Shown here in pieces: positions 34,569-41,483 of a stretch of DNA of 41,483 nucleotides. A model generated the notes under the pieces. The model was not told the DNA's origin. It did no database searches and saw only the letters and a program-made list of their open reading frames with translations. Made by a program: the position numbers and the translations under genes. This stretch comes from an uncultured Dorea sp. (GTDB lineage: Bacteria; Bacillota; Clostridia; Lachnospirales; Lachnospiraceae), in contig CAKRAT010000013.1 of the NCBI GenBank assembly GCA_934295165.1, forward strand, positions 1 through 41,483. Reading direction: 5' to 3'. Positions within the stretch are counted from its first letter, which is position 1. Every line of letters starts with the position of its first letter.

Positions 34569-35498
34569 CTAAAGTATCAGTTTTGCTGCTCCGCAAATAC
34601 CTGCATCATTTCCCAATTTTGCAAGAACAAATTCTGTATCTTTATTTGCAAAAAATGCTTTTTCTTTAAAGTTCTTTTCTACATACTGAATCAGAACTTC
34701 TCCTGCTTTAGATACGCCTCCGCCAATCACAATTGCGGATGGATCTGCAACTGCAGCAAGATTTGCCATCGCATATCCGAGATATTTTCCAAACTCTTCA
34801 GCAATCTCTTTTGCTACTGTATCTCCCTCTTTTACTGCATCAAATACAGTCTTTGCACTAACTTCCTGCTCTCTTAATATAGATGGTGTATTATCTTTTG
34901 CAAGACGGATATTCGCCAGTCTGGTAATACCTGTTGCTGATGCATACTGCTCCAGGCATCCAGTATTTCCACATCCACAATGATCTGTTTCTTCGTAATT
35001 CACACAAAGATGTCCGATCTCACCTCCGGCACCATGTGCTCCGACCAGTGGTTTTCCATCAATGATGATTCCACCACCTACACCTGTTCCGAGTGTTACC
35101 ATAATGATATTTTTACGGCCTTTACCGGCTCCCAGCCACATTTCTCCAAGCGCAGCTACATTGGCATCATTTCCAATCTCAGCCTTCATGCCGGACAGTT
35201 CTTCCATCTCTCTTTTTACTTCTTTATATCCCCATCCGAGATTTGCAGTGTTCTGTACTACACCTTCTGCGTCTACCGGTGCCGGAACTCCGACTCCGAT
35301 TCCTTCTACTTCATCTCTGGCAATCTGTCTTTCTTCAAGTTTTGCATTTAATGCTTTTGCGATATCTGGCAGAACAGCCTCGCCCTGATTCTCTGTGCGG
35401 GTCTTGATCTCCCATTTATCGATAATCTCTCCTTCTGTTGTAAACAGACCTAATTTTACCGTCGTTCCTCCGATGTCTACTCCAAAACAATATCTCAT
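34569..35498 (-). CDS. glk: Glucokinase, ROK family
   Basis: 309 residues. The phosphate-binding DIGGTT is at 8-13; catalytic Asp111 sits in GNDANVAALGE; the ROK zinc site is His163 with Cys174, Cys176 and Cys181 (CGCGNTGC); EIGH at 160-163 contacts the sugar. No DNA-binding domain is attached, so it is a kinase rather than a ROK repressor. It phosphorylates glucose released inside the cell. AGGAG precedes the ATG. It starts 13 nt after hprK, so kinase and catabolite-control enzyme are cotranscribed. Confidence 0.94.
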   Translation of the reverse strand: MRYCFGVDIGGTTVKLGLFTTEGEIIDKWEIKTRTENQGEAVLPDIAKALNAKLEERQIARDEVEGIGVGVPAPVDAEGVVQNTANLGWGYKEVKREMEELSGMKAEIGNDANVAALGEMWLGAGKGRKNIIMVTLGTGVGGGIIIDGKPLVGAHGAGGEIGHLCVNYEETDHCGCGNTGCLEQYASATGITRLANIRLAKDNTPSILREQEVSAKTVFDAVKEGDTVAKEIAEEFGKYLGYAMANLAAVADPSAIVIGGGVSKAGEVLIQYVEKNFKEKAFFANKDTEFVLAKLGNDAGICGAAKLIL

Positions 35499-35511
35499 TT
35501 TCTGATTTCTC

Positions 35512-36441
35512 CTATTTCTTTGTCAAATTCTGCTGTACACGCTTGTACAGTTCCTGTGCCGCGTTATATCCCATCTGTTTCTGTCTGTGGTTAACGGCTG
35601 CCGTCTCAACAATAATCGCAAGATTACGTCCCGGACGAATTGGGAGATGGTGGCATACCACTTTATTTCCAAGGAATTCTGTATACTCTTCTTCCAGACC
35701 AAGACGGTCATATTCTTTATTTTTATTCCACTCTTCCAGTGTGATCACAAGATCAATATTCTGCGTCTCTCTGACACTCAGTACACCGAACAATGCTTTT
35801 ACATCTACGATACCGATGCCTCGCAGTTCAATGAAATGTCTTGTAATATCCGGTGCTGATCCAACCAGTGTCTCATCACTGACTCTGCGGATCTCTACAA
35901 CATCATCACTGACAAGACGATGTCCACGCTTAATAAGCTCCAGAGCTGCTTCACTCTTGCCGATTCCGCTTTCTCCCATGATCAGCACGCCCACACCGTA
36001 TACATCAACCAGCACACCATGAATAGAGATACACGGTGCAAGTTCTACATTCAGCCAGCGGATAATCTCTGCCGTAAATTCTGATGTCTTCTTCTCTGTC
36101 TGAAATACCGGAATATTTGCCTTTTCTGCTATCTCAAGAAGCATCTTCTCCGGCGGAAGATTTCTGCAGAAGATCAGACATGGTATCTTGTAAGAAAGCA
36201 AAGTCTCATAAATCTGTTTTTTCTTAACTTCATCTGTCATCTTCTCCAGAAATGTGTACTCTACATAACCAATGATCTGTACACGTTCTGAATCAAAATG
36301 TTCAAAAAATCCTGTAAGCTGCAATGCCGGTCTGTTAATGTCCGGTATCTCAACATCTTTGTCGGACAAATCTACATCCGGTGTAAGATTTTTGAGATTC
36401 ATTTTTTCAACGAGTGTTTTTAATTCTACTTTATTCGCCAT
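35512..36441 (-). CDS. hprK: HPr kinase/phosphorylase
   Basis: 309 residues. Walker A GESGIGKS is at 156-163, the DD pair at 179-180 (VSDDVVEI) binds magnesium, His141 lies in SIHGVLVDVYG, and ELRGIGIVDVKALFG is the family signature. It phosphorylates HPr on a serine when glycolytic intermediates are high and reverses this with phosphate, driving CcpA-type carbon catabolite repression in Firmicutes. GAGGT precedes the ATG. It lies between uvrC and glk on one strand. Confidence 0.97.
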   Translation of the reverse strand: MANKVELKTLVEKMNLKNLTPDVDLSDKDVEIPDINRPALQLTGFFEHFDSERVQIIGYVEYTFLEKMTDEVKKKQIYETLLSYKIPCLIFCRNLPPEKMLLEIAEKANIPVFQTEKKTSEFTAEIIRWLNVELAPCISIHGVLVDVYGVGVLIMGESGIGKSEAALELIKRGHRLVSDDVVEIRRVSDETLVGSAPDITRHFIELRGIGIVDVKALFGVLSVRETQNIDLVITLEEWNKNKEYDRLGLEEEYTEFLGNKVVCHHLPIRPGRNLAIIVETAAVNHRQKQMGYNAAQELYKRVQQNLTKK

Positions 36442-36492
36442 ATTCTTCTACCTCACACGTATTAAAAATCTGATAGCACTATTATACCATAC

Positions 36493-38346
36493 TTAAGGAT
36501 TCTGGTGAAAAAATTTATACACTTCCTGTGCGGATTTTTCGTTCATGCTTGGCAGGTCTTTTAATTCTTCTACCGTTGCATTACGGATTGCGTCAATATT
36601 TTCAAAGCTTCTCATCAGATCTTTTCTTCTTGCCGGTCCCACTCCCGGAATATCATCCAGTACGGAATGTACCTGCCCTTTGCTGCGCAGCTGTCTGTGG
36701 AATGTAATCGCAAAACGGTGCGCCTCGTCCTGTATCCTGGTGATCAGGCGGAAACATTCGGAAGTGCGGTCAATCGGAAGTTCCATGTTATTAAAATACA
36801 GCCCCCTCGTTCTGTGGTTATCATCTTTCACCATTCCACATACCGGAATATGCAGATCCAGCTTTTCCAGAACTTCCAGTGCTATATTCACCTGTCCGCG
36901 GCCTCCATCCATCATGATCAGATCCGGAAACGCCTGGAATCCTCCGGTTTCACTCTCCTCCTGCTGTTCCCGCAATCCATGTTCGAACCTTCTCGTCAGC
37001 ACTTCATTCATACTGGCATAATCATCCGGCCCCTGCACACTTTTGATCTTGAATTTACGGTAATCATTCCGCTTGGGTTTTCCGTGCTCATAGACTACCA
37101 TCGAACCGACAGAATCGAAGCCATTCGTATTGGAAATATCATATGCTTCCATACGGACAATACCTTTTAATCCCAGAATCTTTTCCAGCTCTTTAACTGC
37201 GCCGATCGTTCTTCCTTCTTCACGTTTCAGGCGCTCCCGGTCATTTTTTAATACCATCTGTGCATTCTTCTGTGCCAGTTCTACCAGCTTTTCCTTCGTT
37301 CCCTTCTTCGGAATACGAAGATGAACTTTATGTTCTCTCCTCGCTGTCAGCCATTCCTCAATAATCTCCTGATCTTCGATTTCTTCCGAAAGCATCAGTT
37401 CTGCCGGAATATACGGTGTCCCCGCATAGAACTGTTTGATAAAGCTTGACAGTATCTCACTTTTTGCATCATTTTCTGCAATCTTCAGATAAAAATGATC
37501 CCGCCCGATCAGTCTTCCATTTCGAATAAAGAAGACCTGTACAACTGCATCTTCTCCTTCGGAAGCCATTGCAATGATATCTCTGTCATCTCCTGCCGTA
37601 TCCGTGATCTTCTGCTTCTGGGCAATCTTCTGTACACTCGTCAGCAGTTCCCGGTACTCAATCGCCTTCTCGAATTCCAGATTATCCGATGCTGCCATCA
37701 TCTTTTCTTCCAGTTCTTTTAAGATCGGATCATAATTTCCATTCAGGAAACGTACTACTTCATCAATTGCTTTCCTGTACTCTTCCTGAGAAACATACCC
37801 CTGGCACGGTGCCTGACACTGATGGATGTGATAATTCAGACACGGCCGTTCTTTTCCGATATCCTTTGGCAGCGAACGGTTACAGCTGCGGATATGATAG
37901 AGCTTACGGATCAGTTCGATCGTATCTTTTACCGCACCTGCACTGGTATATGGTCCAAAATACTTTGCCTTATCCTTCTTCATCCGTCTTGCCATCATTA
38001 CCCTTGGGAACGGCTCATTTACTGTAACTTTTATAAATGGATAAGTCTTGTCGTCCATTAGCATGGTATTATATTTTGGTCTGTGTTCTTTGATCAGATT
38101 ACACTCTAACACCAGTGCTTCCAGTTCAGAATCAGTCACAATGTATTCAAATCTGGAAATATGTGTCACCATCTGTTCAATCTTGGCACCCTTGTTCCTG
38201 CTGCTCTGGAAATACTGACGGACACGGTTCTTAAGGCTGATTGCCTTTCCAACATAGATGATTGCATCTTTTTCATCGTGCATCAGATATACTCCCGGCT
38301 TTCCGGGCAGCTTCTTCAATTCTTCCTGTATGTTAAAATTCTCCAT
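36493..38346 (-). CDS. uvrC: UvrABC excinuclease subunit C
   Basis: 617 residues from the ATG at 38344-38346, with AGGAG upstream; an in-frame ATG eight codons earlier lacks a site. The GIY-YIG nuclease opens the protein (GVYLM, IIYVGKA), followed by a Cys-rich segment, the UVR domain ([13 protein letters not shown]), the RNase H-like nuclease ([10 protein letters not shown]) and a C-terminal helix-hairpin-helix pair ([13 protein letters not shown]). It makes both incisions in nucleotide excision repair. cobI ends 64 bp upstream; hprK starts 51 bp downstream. Confidence 0.97.
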   Translation of the reverse strand: MENFNIQEELKKLPGKPGVYLMHDEKDAIIYVGKAISLKNRVRQYFQSSRNKGAKIEQMVTHISRFEYIVTDSELEALVLECNLIKEHRPKYNTMLMDDKTYPFIKVTVNEPFPRVMMARRMKKDKAKYFGPYTSAGAVKDTIELIRKLYHIRSCNRSLPKDIGKERPCLNYHIHQCQAPCQGYVSQEEYRKAIDEVVRFLNGNYDPILKELEEKMMAASDNLEFEKAIEYRELLTSVQKIAQKQKITDTAGDDRDIIAMASEGEDAVVQVFFIRNGRLIGRDHFYLKIAENDAKSEILSSFIKQFYAGTPYIPAELMLSEEIEDQEIIEEWLTARREHKVHLRIPKKGTKEKLVELAQKNAQMVLKNDRERLKREEGRTIGAVKELEKILGLKGIVRMEAYDISNTNGFDSVGSMVVYEHGKPKRNDYRKFKIKSVQGPDDYASMNEVLTRRFEHGLREQQEESETGGFQAFPDLIMMDGGRGQVNIALEVLEKLDLHIPVCGMVKDDNHRTRGLYFNNMELPIDRTSECFRLITRIQDEAHRFAITFHRQLRSKGQVHSVLDDIPGVGPARRKDLMRSFENIDAIRNATVEELKDLPSMNEKSAQEVYKFFHQNP

Positions 38347-38410
38347 ATACGTCTCCTGTATATTTTTCATTTTCTGGTTCTAAATATCTTCTCTGGATTT
38401 TAGAATCCTG

Positions 38411-39112
38411 TTACCAGTCTTCTTCCGACTCTTTTACAATCAGTAAAGAATAGTAGCCTGCCTGCTCCGGAACATCCTCTATTCTTTCATAGATCCTCTC
38501 CTCTGGCATCCCACAGTTTTCTATCATCTTTACATTCACATTTCCATCTTTTTCTTCCAGGATCCTCTTTACTTCGCCTATTCTGGATGCAGACTTCATC
38601 AGGATCTTTGTACCGGAATAGTTCAGTGCTTCCTCTATCTCATAACTGGATGGGATTATATGAAGTTCTTCTGCCCGTTCAACAAGACTATCATCCAGTC
38701 TCGCTGCTGCTGCGCAAAACGACGGAATTCCACTGATGATCTCTGCCTCATATCCTTTCGCTTTTACTATGCGGTGAATGTACATATAAGTCGAATAAAT
38801 TGTCGGATCTCCCAGTGTCAGATATGCCACATCCTTCCCATTTTCCAGTTCTTCTATAATTCTTCCTGCCGCATTTTCATAATTCTGATTCAGAATCTGT
38901 CTGTCCTTTGTCATTGGTGTATCCAGATCCAGGAATTCCTTTTCTTCCATGTTCTCTATCATCCCCGCTGCAATCCTGTAACTGACCGCATGTTCCCTGC
39001 CTCTCGCAGGCACTGCAAGCACCGGACATGACTTTATAATACGCACTGCTTTATATGTCATAAGTTCCGGATCTCCCGGTCCTACTCCGACTCCGAATAA
39101 TCTTCCCTTCAT
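38411..39112 (-). CDS. cobI: Precorrin-2 / cobalt-factor II C20-methyltransferase
   Basis: 233 residues. It has the tetrapyrrole methylase fold, opening with GVGVGPGDPELMT at 7-19, then LTLGDPTIYSTYMYIH and IISGIPSFCAAAARL, the arrangement of CobI/CbiL. It uses S-adenosylmethionine to methylate C-20 of the corrin precursor; in an anaerobe the cobalt-containing substrate is likely. No other cobalamin gene is in the window. GGAGG precedes the ATG. It heads an apparent cobI-uvrC-hprK-glk run. Confidence 0.88.
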   Translation of the reverse strand: MKGRLFGVGVGPGDPELMTYKAVRIIKSCPVLAVPARGREHAVSYRIAAGMIENMEEKEFLDLDTPMTKDRQILNQNYENAAGRIIEELENGKDVAYLTLGDPTIYSTYMYIHRIVKAKGYEAEIISGIPSFCAAAARLDDSLVERAEELHIIPSSYEIEEALNYSGTKILMKSASRIGEVKRILEEKDGNVNVKMIENCGMPEERIYERIEDVPEQAGYYSLLIVKESEEDW

Positions 39113-39144
39113 ACTCTTTCCTCCAGAATACTCTCATCCTGCCT

Positions 39145-39173
39145 ATTATATACCAGGCACATATAATTGAAAA
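39145..39173 (-). promoter_or_regulatory. Possible promoter of cobI
   Basis: On the minus strand TTTTCA (39168-39173), 17 bp, TATAAT (39145-39150). The -35 box is poor. No cobalamin riboswitch fits in the 60 bp between here and the ftsH terminator. Confidence 0.45.
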
Positions 39174-39177
39174 GAAA

Positions 39178-39216
39178 AAAGATACAGGGCTTTCTTAAAC
39201 TGTACCCTGTATCTTT
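39178..39216 (-). terminator. Terminator of ftsH
   Basis: On the minus strand AAAGATACAGGG pairs with CCCTGTATCTTT (12 bp) and continues into TTTCTTTTC, 25 bp past the ftsH stop. Confidence 0.88.
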
Positions 39217-39241
39217 CGTCGTATATCTGTTCTCTTTATAC

Positions 39242-41260
39242 TTATTCTTCTTCGCGAGCAGCTTCCTTTATTACTTCAACAGGTTCTTCTGCTGTCTCTT
39301 CTGCTGTCTCCTGCACAGCTGCATCCTGTACATCCGTTGCTTCCTCTGCAGGTTTCATCACAAAACCTTCACCTTCTACCGGATTCATACCAATTCTTGC
39401 CTCTTCCTTCTTCGGTGCATCCGGATCAATTCCTTCTACTTCATGGAAAATCTCCATAAATTCTTTTCCGGTAATCGTCTCTTTCTCAATCAGGAATGCT
39501 GCGATCTTATCCAATGACTGTCTGTGATCTCTCAGAAGCTGTTTTGCTTCTTCATATGCCTCTTTCAGCATCTTCATGACTTCTTCATCAATCTCGGATG
39601 CTGTCTGCTGTCCACAGTTGCTGACCGGACGTCCGTCCAGATATCGGTTCTGAATAGATTCCAGACCAATCAGTCCGAACTTCTCACTCATACCATACTG
39701 TGTGATCATGGCTCTTGCAACGCTGGTTGCTTTTTCGATGTCATTGGATGCCCCAGTTGTAACGGTATCGAATACTACTTCCTCTGCAGCACGTCCCGCA
39801 AGCAGTCCGACTAACATTGCCTGAAGTTCTTTCTTCGTATTCAGATACTTTTCTTCTTCCGGTGTCTGCATAACATAACCAAGTGCTCCCATCGTACGTG
39901 GGACGATCGTAATCTTCTGTACCGGCTCCGAATCTTTCTGCAGTGCACTTACCAGTGCATGTCCGACCTCATGATAAGAAACGATTCTGCGTTCTTCCTG
40001 ACTCATGATGCGGTCTTTCTTCTCTTTACCTACAAGCACTACTTCTACTGCTTCAAATAAGTCTGACTGGCATACCGCATTTCTTCCATGCTTTACGGCA
40101 TTGATCGCTGCTTCATTGATCATATTTGCAAGATCGGAACCAACTGCTCCGGAAGTTGCCAGCGCAATCTCTTCCAGATTGACTGTCTCATCCATCTTCA
40201 CATCTTTGGAATGTACCTTCAGGACATCCACACGACCTTTCAGATCCGGTTTTTCCACAACGATACGTCGATCAAAACGACCCGGTCTTAATAATGCAGG
40301 ATCCAGAATCTCCGGTCTGTTGGTTGCCGCAAGGAGCACCAGACCTTTGTTACTTTCAAATCCATCCATCTCCGCAAGCAGCTGGTTCAGTGTCTGCTCA
40401 CGCTCATCGTTGCCGCCCATCTGATTGTCACGGCTCTTACCGATTGCATCGATCTCATCAATGAAAATGATACATGGTGCCATCTGCTGTGCCTGCTTGA
40501 ACAGGTCACGCACTCTGGATGCTCCGACACCAACATACATTTCCACAAATGCGGAACCACTCAGTGAGAAGAACGGTACCTTTGCTTCTCCGGCTACTGC
40601 TTTCGCCAGAAGTGTCTTACCTGTTCCCGGAGGACCGACTAACAATGCTCCTTTCGGAAGCTTTGCTCCGACGCTCGTATATTTCCCAGGATTATGCAGG
40701 AAATCAACCACTTCCTGCAAGGACTCCTTTGCCTCATCCTGTCCGGCTACATCCTTGAATGTCACACCTGTCTGCTTTTCTACATACATCTTGGCATTGC
40801 TCTTACCGATTCCCATCATGCCGCCGCCTTTTGACATACGCTTTGTCATCCAGATGATCATTCCTACAAAGAATGCGATCGGCAGGAATGTTAAGATTAC
40901 ATTCATCGCCATTGCGGATGTCGTATCCGGAATCTCCTGATTAAATTCCACACCTGCTTTTTCCAGCCGGCTGGTCAGCTCATCATCCTTTACAACACCT
41001 GTGTAATATTCCTCTGAAACGCCGCTGTCTTTATCCTTCTTCGTGACGATCATTATCTTGTCACTCTGGATTTCTACTTTTTTGACCTTGCCATCATCTA
41101 CCATCTTCAGAAATTTATTATAGGTAATCTCTTTTGCAGAGGTCATTCCCTGGAACTGGAATAATGCGATCACCAAGATTGATGTAATGACCGTAACCAG
41201 TAAAATAAACGATATACCTTGTTTATTATTCTTGTTATTTTTGTTATTTTGGTTATCCAT
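39242..41260 (-). CDS. ftsH: ATP-dependent membrane zinc protease FtsH
   Basis: 672 residues. Two membrane helices (about 16-36 and 117-138) flank an extracytoplasmic domain; the AAA+ module has Walker A GPPGTGKT at 209-216, pore loop MYVG at 241-244 and Walker [10 protein letters not shown] at 263-271; the zinc protease site is HEVGH at 430-434. It degrades membrane and short-lived cytosolic proteins. The N-terminus is an Asn/Lys repeat (NNKNNKNNK) and the C-terminus a Glu/Ala-rich tail, both lineage-variable. AGGAGG precedes the ATG. Single-gene unit. Confidence 0.97.
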   Translation of the reverse strand: MDNQNNKNNKNNKQGISFILLVTVITSILVIALFQFQGMTSAKEITYNKFLKMVDDGKVKKVEIQSDKIMIVTKKDKDSGVSEEYYTGVVKDDELTSRLEKAGVEFNQEIPDTTSAMAMNVILTFLPIAFFVGMIIWMTKRMSKGGGMMGIGKSNAKMYVEKQTGVTFKDVAGQDEAKESLQEVVDFLHNPGKYTSVGAKLPKGALLVGPPGTGKTLLAKAVAGEAKVPFFSLSGSAFVEMYVGVGASRVRDLFKQAQQMAPCIIFIDEIDAIGKSRDNQMGGNDEREQTLNQLLAEMDGFESNKGLVLLAATNRPEILDPALLRPGRFDRRIVVEKPDLKGRVDVLKVHSKDVKMDETVNLEEIALATSGAVGSDLANMINEAAINAVKHGRNAVCQSDLFEAVEVVLVGKEKKDRIMSQEERRIVSYHEVGHALVSALQKDSEPVQKITIVPRTMGALGYVMQTPEEEKYLNTKKELQAMLVGLLAGRAAEEVVFDTVTTGASNDIEKATSVARAMITQYGMSEKFGLIGLESIQNRYLDGRPVSNCGQQTASEIDEEVMKMLKEAYEEAKQLLRDHRQSLDKIAAFLIEKETITGKEFMEIFHEVEGIDPDAPKKEEARIGMNPVEGEGFVMKPAEEATDVQDAAVQETAEETAEEPVEVIKEAAREEE

Positions 41261-41284
41261 TTTAATCCTCCTGTATAATTAATT

Positions 41285-41313
41285 ATTATAAAGACCGCTA
41301 TGTTAGAAATCAA
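41285..41313 (-). promoter_or_regulatory. Promoter of ftsH
   Basis: On the minus strand TTGATT (41308-41313), 17 bp, TATAAT (41285-41290), about 25 bp before the ATG. Confidence 0.75.
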
Positions 41314-41332
41314 TAAAAACATTATGAAAAGA

Positions 41333-41362
41333 TTGTAAACTTCCTATGTGTTGTAGTATACT
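41333..41362 (+). promoter_or_regulatory. Promoter of the DUF1846 gene
   Basis: TTGTAA (41333-41338), 18 bp, TATACT (41357-41362), about 80 bp before the start codon, leaving a leader of roughly 75 nt. Confidence 0.65.
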
Positions 41363-41379
41363 TGGAATGAAAATGCTTA

Positions 41380-41400
41380 TGCCGGTTCCGGCAGATTTTT
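41380..41400 (+). other. Terminator-like hairpin in the DUF1846 leader
   Basis: TGCCGGTTCCGGCA can form a 5-bp stem with a 4-nt loop and is followed by GATTTTT. It lies between promoter and gene. It is short for a terminator but placed where attenuation would occur. Confidence 0.35.
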
Positions 41401-41442
41401 CACTACAAAGATCAAATATATTTTAGATGAGGGAATGTACTT

Positions 41443-41483
41443 ATGAAAATTGGATTCGATAATGAAAAATACCTGAAGATGCA
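41443..41483 (+). CDS. DUF1846-family protein (5' end only)
   Basis: Only 13 complete codons are in the window, reading MKIGFDNEKYLKM. This start is characteristic, from memory, of the DUF1846 family of roughly 500-residue cytosolic proteins found in Firmicutes, whose function is not established. GAGGGA lies 9 nt before the ATG and a promoter is at 41333-41362. The gene continues past the window edge. Confidence 0.65.
   Translation, partial: MKIGFDNEKYLKM

Noticed and set aside
39113..39177. A cobalamin riboswitch in front of cobI.
   Set aside because: Only about 65 bp separate the ftsH terminator from the start codon, far less than that riboswitch needs.

Overview
The window looks like the chromosome of a low-GC, Gram-positive anaerobe of the Clostridia, most likely a gut Lachnospiraceae (Dorea/Blautia/Mediterraneibacter-like). 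Supporting signs are AT-rich DNA with strong AGGAGG-type ribosome binding sites, an HPr kinase, a class III fructose-1,6-bisphosphatase, a long-form ribosome hibernation factor, an oxygen-sensitive glycyl radical enzyme with its activase, and a two-OB-fold SSB-like protein. The family-level placement is inference; no rRNA is present. I see no tRNA, rRNA, CRISPR array, prophage or intact insertion sequence. Most genes are on the minus strand.

Layout: 1-3300 is an eroded margin with a wrecked 5'-nucleotidase gene (194-622), a ClC-type chloride transporter, a YjdF-like membrane protein and the 3' stub of a Cof-type HAD phosphatase. 3317-6608 is a two-gene operon for a HypD-clade glycyl radical enzyme and its radical SAM activase; its promoter lies partly inside the terminator of the preceding operon. 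6823-13082 is the proteostasis operon tig-clpP-clpX-lon-ysxC. 13263-14946 holds a DJ-1/PfpI protein and a CYTH phosphatase transcribed divergently from overlapping promoters, followed by an XRE regulator. 14974-21212 is secA-prfB-hom-lysC with very short gaps from prfB to lysC; prfB needs a programmed +1 frameshift. 21370-24775 holds a HIS6-like (eukaryotic-type) HisA, a small acidic lipoprotein and class III Fbp. 24857-27397 holds dapB, dapA and the SSB-like gene, with an elaborately folded intergenic element between dapA and dapB. 27555-30960 (plus strand) holds typA, a PsiE-like membrane protein and hpf. 31075-34472 holds a YigZ/IMPACT protein and a class A penicillin-binding protein with a Gly/Asn/Thr-rich tail. 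34569-39112 reads cobI-uvrC-hprK-glk; ftsH follows at 39242-41260, and the first codons of a DUF1846 gene begin at 41443.

Functional links: hom, lysC, dapA and dapB form much of the aspartate-family (lysine/threonine/methionine) route. tig, clpPX, lon, ftsH and secA cover folding, export and proteolysis. hprK, glk and fbp connect sugar phosphorylation, catabolite repression and gluconeogenesis. The glycyl radical operon probably feeds hydroxyproline, abundant in collagen and plant cell walls, into anaerobic metabolism. Most of the window is ordinary core genome. I do not see a clearly new multi-gene system. The items most worth checking are the nested-stem element at 25687-25769, the regulatory architecture in front of the glycyl radical operon, the overlapping divergent promoters at 13842-13882, the HIS6-like HisA, and the decamer duplication in the nucleotidase pseudogene.
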